From Bacteroidales bacterium (GTDB lineage: Bacteria; Bacteroidota; Bacteroidia; Bacteroidales; UBA932): a stretch of 41,259 bases of DNA. Positions within the stretch are counted from its first letter, which is position 1. Every line of letters starts with the position of its first letter. Position numbers and translations under genes: made by a program. The stretch covers positions 1 to 41,259 of the forward strand of contig JAFYRK010000046.1 of assembly GCA_017559545.1 (NCBI GenBank), given 5' to 3'. The notes under the pieces were generated by a model. The model saw nothing but the letters and a program-made list of their open reading frames with translations, was not told the origin of the DNA and did no database searches. Positions 16,659 to 22,803 of this stretch are shown here, piece by piece.

Positions 16659-17715
16659 ATAAACCCTCATAGTAATGCAGAGACTCCTCCGGATCGCCTC
16701 CCTTTGCATGATTCATAACGGATATCAGATCCTCAAGTATCAGATCCGGCCGTACAGCGCCACTCTCCCAGAAATCATTTCCTCCGCCCTCATTGACACA
16801 CCTTATATTATTATATATAGGTAAACCCTTTGCCATCGGGCCGAAACGCGGGAACATATGATGAGCCGCAGCAAGTTCCTCACGAGTGCGGCATGAACCC
16901 GGATTCAGCCACAAGTCAGCCTGAAGGGAATACTCATACGCCTGTTCCAGGGAAACGACCGACGAAGAGGACTCGCCAGGGACTGCACCGAGTATTTCAC
17001 CGCCCGCATCACGCACCAGCTGAGACATGTAGCCGTCCTGGCCCGGTATATACCATGCATCACCATAAGGAACATTGATGAGAACTTTGACTTTGGTCGT
17101 ACGGTCAACATTGGCAGAAAGTTCAAGATATCGGTCCCTCACATCGTGGTAAACGGAATCTGCGACCTCCATACGACCGGTCAGAGCACCGAACAGACGG
17201 ACATACTCCGCTCTTGCGAGCGGGTGCTGCTCCAGGTGGTCATGTAATACCAAAGTCTTGACGCCCACAGAACGCAACTTTGCTACGTATGCAGGCTCTG
17301 CTCCGCTCACAGCATAGGTCACGAGCAGATCCGGCTCAAGCGCAAGAATTGCCTCATGATCCAACGCTGCTTCATAGCCTATATCCGCAACACCATTACG
17401 CACGATATCGGGATCTGAGATATATCTCAAGCCAGAAACAGCAACTATCACCGAGTCAGCACCAATAGCAGACAATGCGGCCACATGTGACGAGGACATG
17501 CAGATGAGCCTGCCGATATGGGATTTAAGCCACAGCGTATCTGCGGATTTGCGGTCAGGCTGGATAACCACGACGCCAGTCAATGAGTCTTTATTTAGAA
17601 CATCAAAGAAGCCGGCATACTCCTGCGAAGAGACCACATCCACGGCCCCCTCCTGCTGCGCACAGGAAAGACACGCAGCCAACGTCAATATCGATATGAG
17701 CAAATACTTTTTCAT
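16657..17715 (-). CDS. Periplasmic-binding lipoprotein, iron-siderophore/cobalamin type (BtuF/FepB-like)
   Basis: A 352-residue lipoprotein. The signal peptide MKKYLLISILTLAACLSCAQ ends in a lipobox (LSC), so it is anchored in a membrane. The body has the TroA-like helical-backbone binding fold: SSSHVAALSAIGADSVIVAVSG, then DIGYEAALDHEAILALEPDLLVTY, KLRSVGVKTLVL and a C-terminal lobe with IPGQDGYMSQLVRDAGGEI. Such proteins capture ferric siderophores, haem or cobalamin. The usual FecCD permease and ATPase genes are not next to it; neighbours are a thioredoxin and the terminator. Start ATG 17713-17715; an upstream TTG would destroy the signal peptide. A TATCTTTG -7 element (17733-17740, minus) gives a leader of about 14 nt. 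Confidence 0.85.
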   Translation of the reverse strand: MKKYLLISILTLAACLSCAQQEGAVDVVSSQEYAGFFDVLNKDSLTGVVVIQPDRKSADTLWLKSHIGRLICMSSSHVAALSAIGADSVIVAVSGLRYISDPDIVRNGVADIGYEAALDHEAILALEPDLLVTYAVSGAEPAYVAKLRSVGVKTLVLHDHLEQHPLARAEYVRLFGALTGRMEVADSVYHDVRDRYLELSANVDRTTKVKVLINVPYGDAWYIPGQDGYMSQLVRDAGGEILGAVPGESSSSVVSLEQAYEYSLQADLWLNPGSCRTREELAAAHHMFPRFGPMAKGLPIYNNIRCVNEGGGNDFWESGAVRPDLILEDLISVMNHAKGGDPEESLHYYEGL

Positions 17716-17732
17716 TGAGCTTTTTGGTCTTG

Positions 17733-17740
17733 CAAAGATA
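17733..17740 (-). promoter_or_regulatory. -7 element of the binding-lipoprotein promoter
   Basis: TATCTTTG on the minus strand matches TAnnTTTG. No clear TTTG lies at -33. It is divergent from the thioredoxin promoter; the -33 sides of the two face each other in a 91-nt gap. Confidence 0.5.
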
Positions 17741-17755
17741 CGGAATTTGTTGGCA

Positions 17756-17787
17756 CTTGGTTTGTTTTGAAACAATGATTACATTTG
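17756..17787 (+). promoter_or_regulatory. Promoter of the lipoprotein thioredoxin gene
   Basis: CTTG (17756-17759), 20 nt, TACATTTG (17780-17787). The -7 element is perfect and the -33 matches three of four bases at one base over the usual spacing. The predicted leader is about 16 nt. Confidence 0.55.
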
Positions 17788-17806
17788 AGAATTAAACATC
17801 ACGGAT

Positions 17807-18274
17807 ATGAAAGCAAGATATTACATCGCAGCGGCCGTTTCACTTATGATAGCCATGGCGACATCATGCGGAAACGCAGGAGCGCAAAACGACTCAAAGA
17901 AAAAGTCCACTGAACAGAAATATGCAATAGAACTCACCTCAGAGCAGTTCTTGCAACTGGTTTACAACATCAACAGCGAAGAGATGAAGTACCTCGGGAC
18001 CAAGCCAGCAATCGTCGACTTCACAGCAACATGGTGCGGCCCATGCAGAAGCATAGCACCGATACTCGAAGAGCTGGCAAAAGAATATGAAGGCCAGATC
18101 GTAGTCTACAAAGTGGACGTTGACAACTGCAGAGACATCGCACAAGCCTTCGGCATCAGCTCTATCCCAGCAGTCCTCTACATCCCGCTCGAAGGCGAGC
18201 CATCCATGACCATCGGAGCCCGCAACAAATCGAAATTCCAGAGCGAAATCGACAAGATTCTGCTGGGTAAATAA
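17807..18274 (+). CDS. Lipoprotein thioredoxin
   Basis: A 155-residue thioredoxin with a lipoprotein signal (MKARYYIAAAVSLMIAMATSCG; Cys at 21). Mature protein: a short polar spacer, then a thioredoxin fold with the redox-active WCGPCRS motif (about residues 76-82), the following GISSIPAVLYIP strand with the cis-Pro, and a normal C-terminal helix. It probably sits on the periplasmic side and reduces or shuffles disulfides, or passes electrons to outer-membrane proteins. WCGPC is the classic thioredoxin active site rather than a DsbA-type CPHC. Divergent from the binding lipoprotein and followed by a strong terminator; monocistronic. Confidence 0.93.
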   Translation: MKARYYIAAAVSLMIAMATSCGNAGAQNDSKKKSTEQKYAIELTSEQFLQLVYNINSEEMKYLGTKPAIVDFTATWCGPCRSIAPILEELAKEYEGQIVVYKVDVDNCRDIAQAFGISSIPAVLYIPLEGEPSMTIGARNKSKFQSEIDKILLGK

Positions 18275-18278
18275 GATA

Positions 18279-18321
18279 TGCTCGTACCTCCCATCAAACA
18301 CAGGGTGGTACGAGCAGTTTT
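18279..18321 (+). terminator. Intrinsic terminator after the thioredoxin gene
   Basis: TGCTCGTACC (18279-18288) pairs with GGTACGAGCA (18307-18316) around an 18-nt loop, followed by GTTTTTAT. Confidence 0.88.
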
Positions 18322-18360
18322 TATACTCATGAGGACCTGCAACAAGAAGAGCCGACGTAT

Positions 18361-18461
18361 TCGAAAAACATGGCAGTTTTTCTTAGACGATGCATGAATG
18401 CTGGATAAACAGCACCCAAACAACCATCGTCTCGGAAAAACACTGGCAGTTTTCCGAGACG
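18361..18461 (-). repeat. Two copies of a stem-loop repeat (GAAAAACTGCCA type)
   Basis: Read on the minus strand, both copies follow the pattern CGTCT, two variable bases, GAAAA(A)CTGCCA, TGTTTTTC, then ACG and GG. The better copy (18428-18461) has a perfect 12-bp stem (CGTCTCGGAAAA/TTTTCCGAGACG) and a 10-nt loop; the other (18361-18389) keeps a 7-bp stem GAAAAAC/GTTTTTC. The copies are about 65-70 nt apart. This is a dispersed or tandem element different from families A, B and C. Confidence 0.7.
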
Positions 18462-18554
18462 AAAGGCATCAATCCAGTGATCAGGCTCCTGCATTCCCAG
18501 GGCGGCAGGATTCCACCATAAAACACTGATAATCACCAGCATGCATCTTACACT

Positions 18555-18582
18555 AAAAAAGCCGCCCCGAAGGACGGCTTTT
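18555..18582 (-). terminator. Intrinsic terminator after the BACON lipoprotein gene
   Basis: On the minus strand GCCGTCC and GGGCGGC (one G-U pair) close a TTCG tetraloop, extended by A-T pairs and followed by T6. It lies about 27 nt after the stop of the lipoprotein gene. Confidence 0.88.
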
Positions 18583-18608
18583 GTTATGAAGTTGTTAATC
18601 GTTGTCGA

Positions 18609-20573
18609 TTAGTATTTTGCGTCTACTTTATATATAAGCCACTTTCTATCTCCATCTCCAGTACCTCCCCAATAATAACCACTACTACTATACCAGATAC
18701 AATCTGTTCCACGAGGTTTAACCATGTCAATGTCACTAGTATTATCGTTGCCCCACCTATTAGAATGGGCGATATACATGGCATCAGCAAGTGTCTTCTT
18801 ATTAAACCTAAAATCAGAACCTATATATGTTCCAGAACTACATAATTGCCATGTACCTGTTGATCTTGAGTTGTAATTAGAGTCGCTAGATTGTCCTTTT
18901 GAGTCATCTTTATGATAGACAAAAGCAAATCGGAAGACTTGTACACCTGAACCGAATGCAGAATATGCCAAAGGATAATCAGTGACATTAGTACAGTTCC
19001 AATAATTGCCTCGCTGCTTAAAACTTTCGATAGCATAAGCTTGACCATCTTGCAAGTCAGATGCATAAGATATAAGGGCACCTTTTGATAGAGACGTCGG
19101 ACCACTCTGATTAAAATTAACGTATTTAACCTGGTCTCCTGCTGAGACTACGAAGCTTCCCTTTCTTCCTTGGTAGATATAACACTGCTTAGCAGTAACA
19201 TTAACTGTAACAGCTGATGTTGACTCTGTTCCGCTTGTCTGCGAGAGTGTCAACCAATCAGGAATTTCAGTAATTGTCCAGTTGTCATTACATGTAACGG
19301 TGAATGATGCTGTACCACCCTGACCTGCAAAGCTGAGACTTGTTGTGCTTACTGAAAGTGAAACGACCTTCACGGCTGCATCCTGGGTAACCTTAATAGT
19401 CTGAGTCAACCCACCAGCAGAAATTTTGATATTAGCTGTTCTTGATGTGTAAGCGGTATTCTCTGCGCATGTTGCTTTTACACTGATTGCATCCTTGCTT
19501 GGCTCACCTGAAGTCTTGTCAAGTGTCAACCAATCAGGAATTTCAGTAATTGTCCAGTTCTTGTTGGTGTTGAATGAAATTTCTTTTTCAGCACCTGCTG
19601 CAACAAAGGTAAGATCTGATGTATTTACCGTCAACTCCGGATCAGCCTCCTTGAATGTAAGAGTCTTAACATTAATCTCAGTGATTTTACCAACCTCACA
19701 GTTAACAGTCTTGCTGAGATCTTTAACGCACTCAAGTCCCTTGTCATCTGTGAATGTGAAAGTCAAGCCATTGTGCTGACCTGGCCATACAACTGCATAG
19801 TATGATGCACCTGGAGTAAGGTTGCTGCCGTCCTCGTTTGCAAGAGCAACCTCCTTAACCTCAGACTTGAAGCTATTAAGTTTCAATGTCTGCTTTAATG
19901 AAGTTGCCTCCCAAAGCATTGAGTACTCACCAGTAAGGCCCTTTGATGCTGACTCAACAAGAATTTCCTTTACGTTATAATTCTCTGCAGGAAGAGTCAC
20001 CTTGATCAAAGCACACATGTTTTTGAATGTAACATTGATAGGAGTCTTGCTGCTGATATTGTCGCTTACCTGCTTTTTAGTTACAGGAGCGTATGAAAGG
20101 TTAAGGTTGTTTGCAAAAGTGCCTTCTACAGCTGGCTGATTTGCAGGGAGTACATGAGATATTGTAGTGGTGTAATTCTCACTATATCCTCCATATGTAC
20201 GGCTATCAAATTTGAATGATGTAGGGTAAACTACAAAACCATAGTCCTGAACCTTGTTTACATCAACACTTCCCTCGAATATAGCTGATTCAGCAACAAC
20301 ATCTCCTATGTTCTCAAATTCAACACCTGTCCAAATGTTATTTTTCTCCCAAGTCTTGACATCAAAACACATCTTGATCTTGTCACCAGGAGTCCACTGA
20401 ACGTTTGTTCCGTCAACCAACTGAGTCTTGGTAGATGGGGCTGCGGCTTGAATAGTTACTTCCTGTGGCTCTGACACAAGACTTTCATTTACATGATTTT
20501 CACCTACAGGATTTTGTTTAGCACAAGAAGCAAGAGCAGCTATGGCTGCAAAGTAATAGAAATACTTTCTCAT
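18609..20573 (-). CDS. Fimbrillin-like/BACON-domain lipoprotein
   Basis: A 654-residue surface-type lipoprotein. The signal MRKYFYYFAAIAALASCAKQ has a lipobox (ASC). Residues about 25-310 resemble the fimbrillin-like modules of Bacteroidales (TKTQLVDGTNVQWTPGDKI start, later SYYAVVWPGQ). Two BACON domains follow (about 312-400 and 405-492); both contain NWTITEIPDWLTL and end in a VTQ/FNQ strand. The C-terminal 160 residues are an aromatic- and Asn-rich region I cannot assign. BACON domains are thought to bind carbohydrate or mucin. Two 38-bp identical stretches (19246-19283, 19522-19559) inside the BACON domains suggest recent duplication. The gene looks more A/T-rich than its neighbours. Start ATG 20571-20573 fits the signal peptide. 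A 56-residue peptide gene lies 16 nt upstream on the same transcript. Confidence 0.88.
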   Translation of the reverse strand: MRKYFYYFAAIAALASCAKQNPVGENHVNESLVSEPQEVTIQAAAPSTKTQLVDGTNVQWTPGDKIKMCFDVKTWEKNNIWTGVEFENIGDVVAESAIFEGSVDVNKVQDYGFVVYPTSFKFDSRTYGGYSENYTTTISHVLPANQPAVEGTFANNLNLSYAPVTKKQVSDNISSKTPINVTFKNMCALIKVTLPAENYNVKEILVESASKGLTGEYSMLWEATSLKQTLKLNSFKSEVKEVALANEDGSNLTPGASYYAVVWPGQHNGLTFTFTDDKGLECVKDLSKTVNCEVGKITEINVKTLTFKEADPELTVNTSDLTFVAAGAEKEISFNTNKNWTITEIPDWLTLDKTSGEPSKDAISVKATCAENTAYTSRTANIKISAGGLTQTIKVTQDAAVKVVSLSVSTTSLSFAGQGGTASFTVTCNDNWTITEIPDWLTLSQTSGTESTSAVTVNVTAKQCYIYQGRKGSFVVSAGDQVKYVNFNQSGPTSLSKGALISYASDLQDGQAYAIESFKQRGNYWNCTNVTDYPLAYSAFGSGVQVFRFAFVYHKDDSKGQSSDSNYNSRSTGTWQLCSSGTYIGSDFRFNKKTLADAMYIAHSNRWGNDNTSDIDMVKPRGTDCIWYSSSGYYWGGTGDGDRKWLIYKVDAKY

Positions 20574-20589
20574 AATTCTGCCCTCCATA

Positions 20590-20760
20590 TTAAAGATCAA
20601 AACTATCACCTTCAGTGAAATCATCATGTCCTATGCCCACTACACTCGAGCACATTACACCCTCAGAAAGAAGGTCTACTGTCTTTATCTCCGGAGACTT
20701 ATATCGTCCCTCAAAGCTATGGCAAGACAGAGCCATTTTTTCGCGTTGTTTTTTAATCAT
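20590..20760 (-). CDS. Short peptide gene upstream of the BACON lipoprotein
   Basis: A 56-residue open frame (ATG 20758-20760; an internal ATG at 20734-20736 would give 48 residues). The N terminus is basic; the core reads RYKSPEIKTVDLLSEGVMCS and the end is acidic (HDDFTEGDSFDL). I recall similar 45-60-residue Bacteroidales proteins with a Y-x-x-P-E-I start, an EGV(L/M)C(A/S)S core and an acidic aromatic tail, usually unannotated. No signal peptide or membrane helix is seen. It lies behind a good promoter (20825-20855) and 16 nt before the lipoprotein, so it is very likely transcribed. Function unknown. Confidence 0.6.
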   Translation of the reverse strand: MIKKQREKMALSCHSFEGRYKSPEIKTVDLLSEGVMCSSVVGIGHDDFTEGDSFDL

Positions 20761-20824
20761 AACACTATAGTTTTTAACCACTTAGCTAAGAATCAGATTC
20801 GTCTTTCAAAAAGCGAATGAATCA

Positions 20825-20855
20825 CAAAGTTACAACTTATTTTACAAACTCCAAG
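20825..20855 (-). promoter_or_regulatory. Promoter of the small peptide/BACON lipoprotein transcript
   Basis: On the minus strand CTTG (20852-20855), 19 nt, TAACTTTG (20825-20832). Spacing and -7 element are perfect; three of four -33 bases match. Predicted start near 20821, giving a leader of about 61 nt to the peptide ATG. Confidence 0.7.
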
Positions 20856-20864
20856 CATTTTTAT

Positions 20865-20897
20865 AAAAAATGACCGAACGCCATAGGCATCCGGTCA
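20865..20897 (-). terminator. Orphan minus-strand intrinsic terminator
   Basis: On the minus strand TGACCG (20892-20897) and CGGTCA (20871-20876) close a stem with an inner GCC/GGC pairing, followed by T6 (20865-20870). There is no intact minus-strand gene to its right, so it may be left over from a lost gene. Confidence 0.75.
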
Positions 20898-21006
20898 CGG
20901 GAGTTTGACACATGCTTTTTCAATATTTTTTAATAGAAAACCCTCTGTGGGCTTTTTTGTCAAATTTTATTCGTATCCTCGTGACATTATATGGCACTAT
21001 TGCGTT

Positions 21007-21321
21007 ATGAGGCTACAAGTTACACGATCAAAGAACTCCTGCACATACTATGTTGCAAAGTCATTCAGAACCCTTGAGGGTAAGTATTCTTCTAAAATTT
21101 GGTCCAGAAGATCCTGAGGGTGCGGCTAGAGCTGAAGAATAGCTTCAATGTTGGGTATCTCTTACTGAAACTCCTCGTGTATACGCGTGTTCTTTATCCT
21201 GGTTCCAAACAATCATCTTTGGAAGATGCAGTGCTGGGATAAATACGGCAACCCGGTCGATAACGACAAGCTGTATGATATATCCAAACTGGATGAGAAT
21301 GAGTATTACGACAGAACTCAC
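21007..21321 (+). pseudogene. Decayed IS1634-type transposase fragment
   Basis: The start MRLQVTRSKNSCTYYVAKSF (from 21007) matches the N-terminal pattern I know from IS1634-family transposases of Bacteroidales and Firmicutes, followed by RTLEGKYSSKI. After a stop at 21117 the sequence continues in another frame (GPEDPEGAARAEE, 21101-21142), then in a third with LLKLLVYTRVLYPGSKQSSL (21162-21221), again typical of this family. A further 32-codon piece (21226-21321) is open but not recognised. Most of the protein, including the catalytic core, is absent and no inverted repeats were found. This is an old, dead insertion. Confidence 0.72.
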
Positions 21322-21408
21322 TAACCGTCTGCATGGATCAGCTGGGTTCCGTACGGACTACCAGATCACGACTAAGAGAATATGGTATTCATATAGGGAA
21401 ATTATAGA

Positions 21409-21416
21409 TATATTTG
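21409..21416 (+). promoter_or_regulatory. -7 element of the FAD oxidoreductase gene
   Basis: TATATTTG matches TAnnTTTG; no TTTG at -33. The predicted leader to the ATG at 21443 is about 23 nt, like other genes here, and supports that start. Confidence 0.5.
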
Positions 21417-21442
21417 CAGAAATTTTAGCGGTTATAAAAGAT

Positions 21443-22798
21443 ATGAACTCTGCAGAGATTATAATTATTGGTGGCGGCGCGGCTGGACTTATGGCAGCAG
21501 CGGGAGCGGCAGCAACGCTTGGCGGCGGAGCACGAGTGCTGGTGCTGGAGAAGATGCAGCGTCCGGGACGTAAGATCATGATTACAGGGAAAGGAAGGTG
21601 CAACTTCACGAACCTGAAGGCATGGAACGAGTTCAGCGGACATGTACATCCTAAGCCGAACTTCCTGAAGCCGTCGTTTTATAATCTCAGTTCAGAGAAA
21701 ATGATTGACTTCCTGACGGAGCATGGTATGGAGAGCGTTGTGGAGAGAGGTGACAGGGCGTTTCCTGCATCGCATCTGGCATCGGATGTGGTGGATGCGC
21801 TGGTTAGGGCGGCAGAAGGTGCTGGCGCTGAGATTTTGTGTGACAAGGAGGTGAAACAGATTGCCACGACCCCTGTGGGCTCTCGCAATGACGCAAAGGA
21901 AAGCGAGGGGTTCAGGGTCGAGTGTGGAGACGGAAGCGCATATGAGTGCAAGAAGCTGATCATATGTACCGGAGGCCTGTCATATCCTAAGACCGGATCG
22001 AGCGGAGACGGATATGAGTGGGCGAAGGAACTGGGACATTCGGTCAGGCCGCTGTTTCCATCTTTGACCGCCATTGTGCCAAAAGGCTATAAAGACTTTT
22101 CCGGAAAGGGACACATCCACAGGAACGAGCCGCTCTCAGAGGTTGGAAAGATGTTGTGTGGCAACCAGTTGAAGAATGTTGAACTGAGTATTATGATCGA
22201 CGGAAACCAGTCACAGAATGAGTTTGGCGACCTGGACTTCACAGACGGAGGTATAGAAGGCCCTATCGGGTTCAAGGTCAGCAGAAAGTGTGTGAATGCT
22301 CTCGTCAACGGATCAAAGGTAACTGCAGTATTGGACCTTAAGCCGGCCGTGGACATCGAGGATCTGACCGTCCGCATAAACACTCTATGGAATGAGATAT
22401 CAAAGGATAAGCGCAACGCTCAGAAACTTTACAAGGACAGGTTCCGCATCCTCCTGACAAAGGTACTCCCAATGTCCCTGATCCAGGGATTCATGAAATA
22501 TCACCCTAACGCAGACCACAAGACTCTCCCGAAACACCTCAAAGGATGGAAGTTCGAGATTGAGGGTTATGTGGGATATGAGAGATGCGTTGTGACTGCT
22601 GGAGGCATATCACTTGACGAAATAGCACCTAAGACATTGGAATCCAAGCTTGTACCCGGACTTTACTTTGCAGGTGAAGTCTTGGATCTTGACGCCGACA
22701 CTGGTGGATACAACCTTCAGACTGCTTTTTCCACCGGATATTTGGCTGGAGTTTCGGCAAGTAAACAGATTGCCACGTCGCTTCGCTCCTCGCAATGA
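21443..22798 (+). CDS. HI0933/BaiN-family FAD-dependent oxidoreductase
   Basis: A 451-residue flavoprotein of the HI0933 family. It starts MNSAEIIIIGGGAAGLMAAA, a Rossmann dinucleotide-binding motif for FAD, followed by VLEKMQRPGRKIMITGKGRC, family-typical. Later motifs are CTGGLSYPKTGSSGDGYEWAK and the C-terminal FAGEVLDLDADTGGYNLQTA. The catalytic role is unassigned; a relative (BaiN) reduces bile acid intermediates. I chose ATG 21443-21445; an in-frame extension to 21275 runs through a transposase relic and is rejected. Two repeat sequences lie inside the frame: KQIATTPVGSRNDAKES (family A at 21857-21893) and the last eleven residues KQIATSLRSSQ with the stop codon (22766-22803). Confidence 0.9.
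   Translation: MNSAEIIIIGGGAAGLMAAAGAAATLGGGARVLVLEKMQRPGRKIMITGKGRCNFTNLKAWNEFSGHVHPKPNFLKPSFYNLSSEKMIDFLTEHGMESVVERGDRAFPASHLASDVVDALVRAAEGAGAEILCDKEVKQIATTPVGSRNDAKESEGFRVECGDGSAYECKKLIICTGGLSYPKTGSSGDGYEWAKELGHSVRPLFPSLTAIVPKGYKDFSGKGHIHRNEPLSEVGKMLCGNQLKNVELSIMIDGNQSQNEFGDLDFTDGGIEGPIGFKVSRKCVNALVNGSKVTAVLDLKPAVDIEDLTVRINTLWNEISKDKRNAQKLYKDRFRILLTKVLPMSLIQGFMKYHPNADHKTLPKHLKGWKFEIEGYVGYERCVVTAGGISLDEIAPKTLESKLVPGLYFAGEVLDLDADTGGYNLQTAFSTGYLAGVSASKQIATSLRSSQ
21857..21893 (+). repeat. Family A repeat, copy 2, inside the oxidoreductase gene
   Basis: CAGATTGCCACGACCCC at the left and CTCTCGCAATGACG at the right surround a variable middle. The central CGACCCCTGTGGG is also an inverted repeat variant. 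It is read in frame as QIATTPVGSRNDA, adding a short insertion to the protein. Confidence 0.8.
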
Positions 22799-22803
22799 CG
22801 TAT
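22766..22803 (+). repeat. Family A repeat, copy 3, at the end of the oxidoreductase gene
   Basis: The full repeat CAGATTGCCACGTCGC... to ...CTCGCAATGACGTAT supplies the last codons and the TGA stop of the oxidoreductase and reaches the first base of the mnmA stop codon (22803-22805) on the other strand. It fills the whole junction between the two convergent genes. Confidence 0.88.

Larger units (their letters stand above)
18275..18608. other. Gene-free spacer with repeated stem-loops
   Basis: Between the thioredoxin stop and the BACON lipoprotein stop. It contains a plus-strand terminator (18279-18321), two copies of a stem-loop repeat (18361-18389 and 18428-18461) and a minus-strand terminator (18555-18582). 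A 71-codon open frame on the minus strand (18327-18542) reads through both repeat copies and has no family resemblance; I do not call it a gene. Confidence 0.7.
20856..21442. other. Gene-poor stretch with an orphan terminator and a transposase relic
   Basis: Between the promoter of the lipoprotein transcript and the FAD oxidoreductase there is no intact gene. It holds a minus-strand terminator (20865-20897) and a multiply frameshifted IS1634-like transposase remnant (about 21007-21321). The longer open frame that continues into the oxidoreductase from 21275 is an accidental extension through this relic. Positions 20898-21006 are A/T-rich with no recognised feature. Confidence 0.7.

Noticed and set aside
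18327..18542. 71-codon minus-strand open frame in the gene-free spacer
   Set aside because: It runs through two stem-loop repeats, has no family resemblance and no promoter; open by chance.
20590..20760. RiPP precursor peptide
   Set aside because: Only a loose Y-x-x-P resemblance; no RRE protein, cyclase or exporter gene is nearby, so no such claim is made.
21275..21442. 56-residue N-terminal extension of the HI0933-type oxidoreductase
   Set aside because: It lies in the transposase relic; the FAD motif needs only the start at 21443, and a promoter -7 box lies at 21409-21416.
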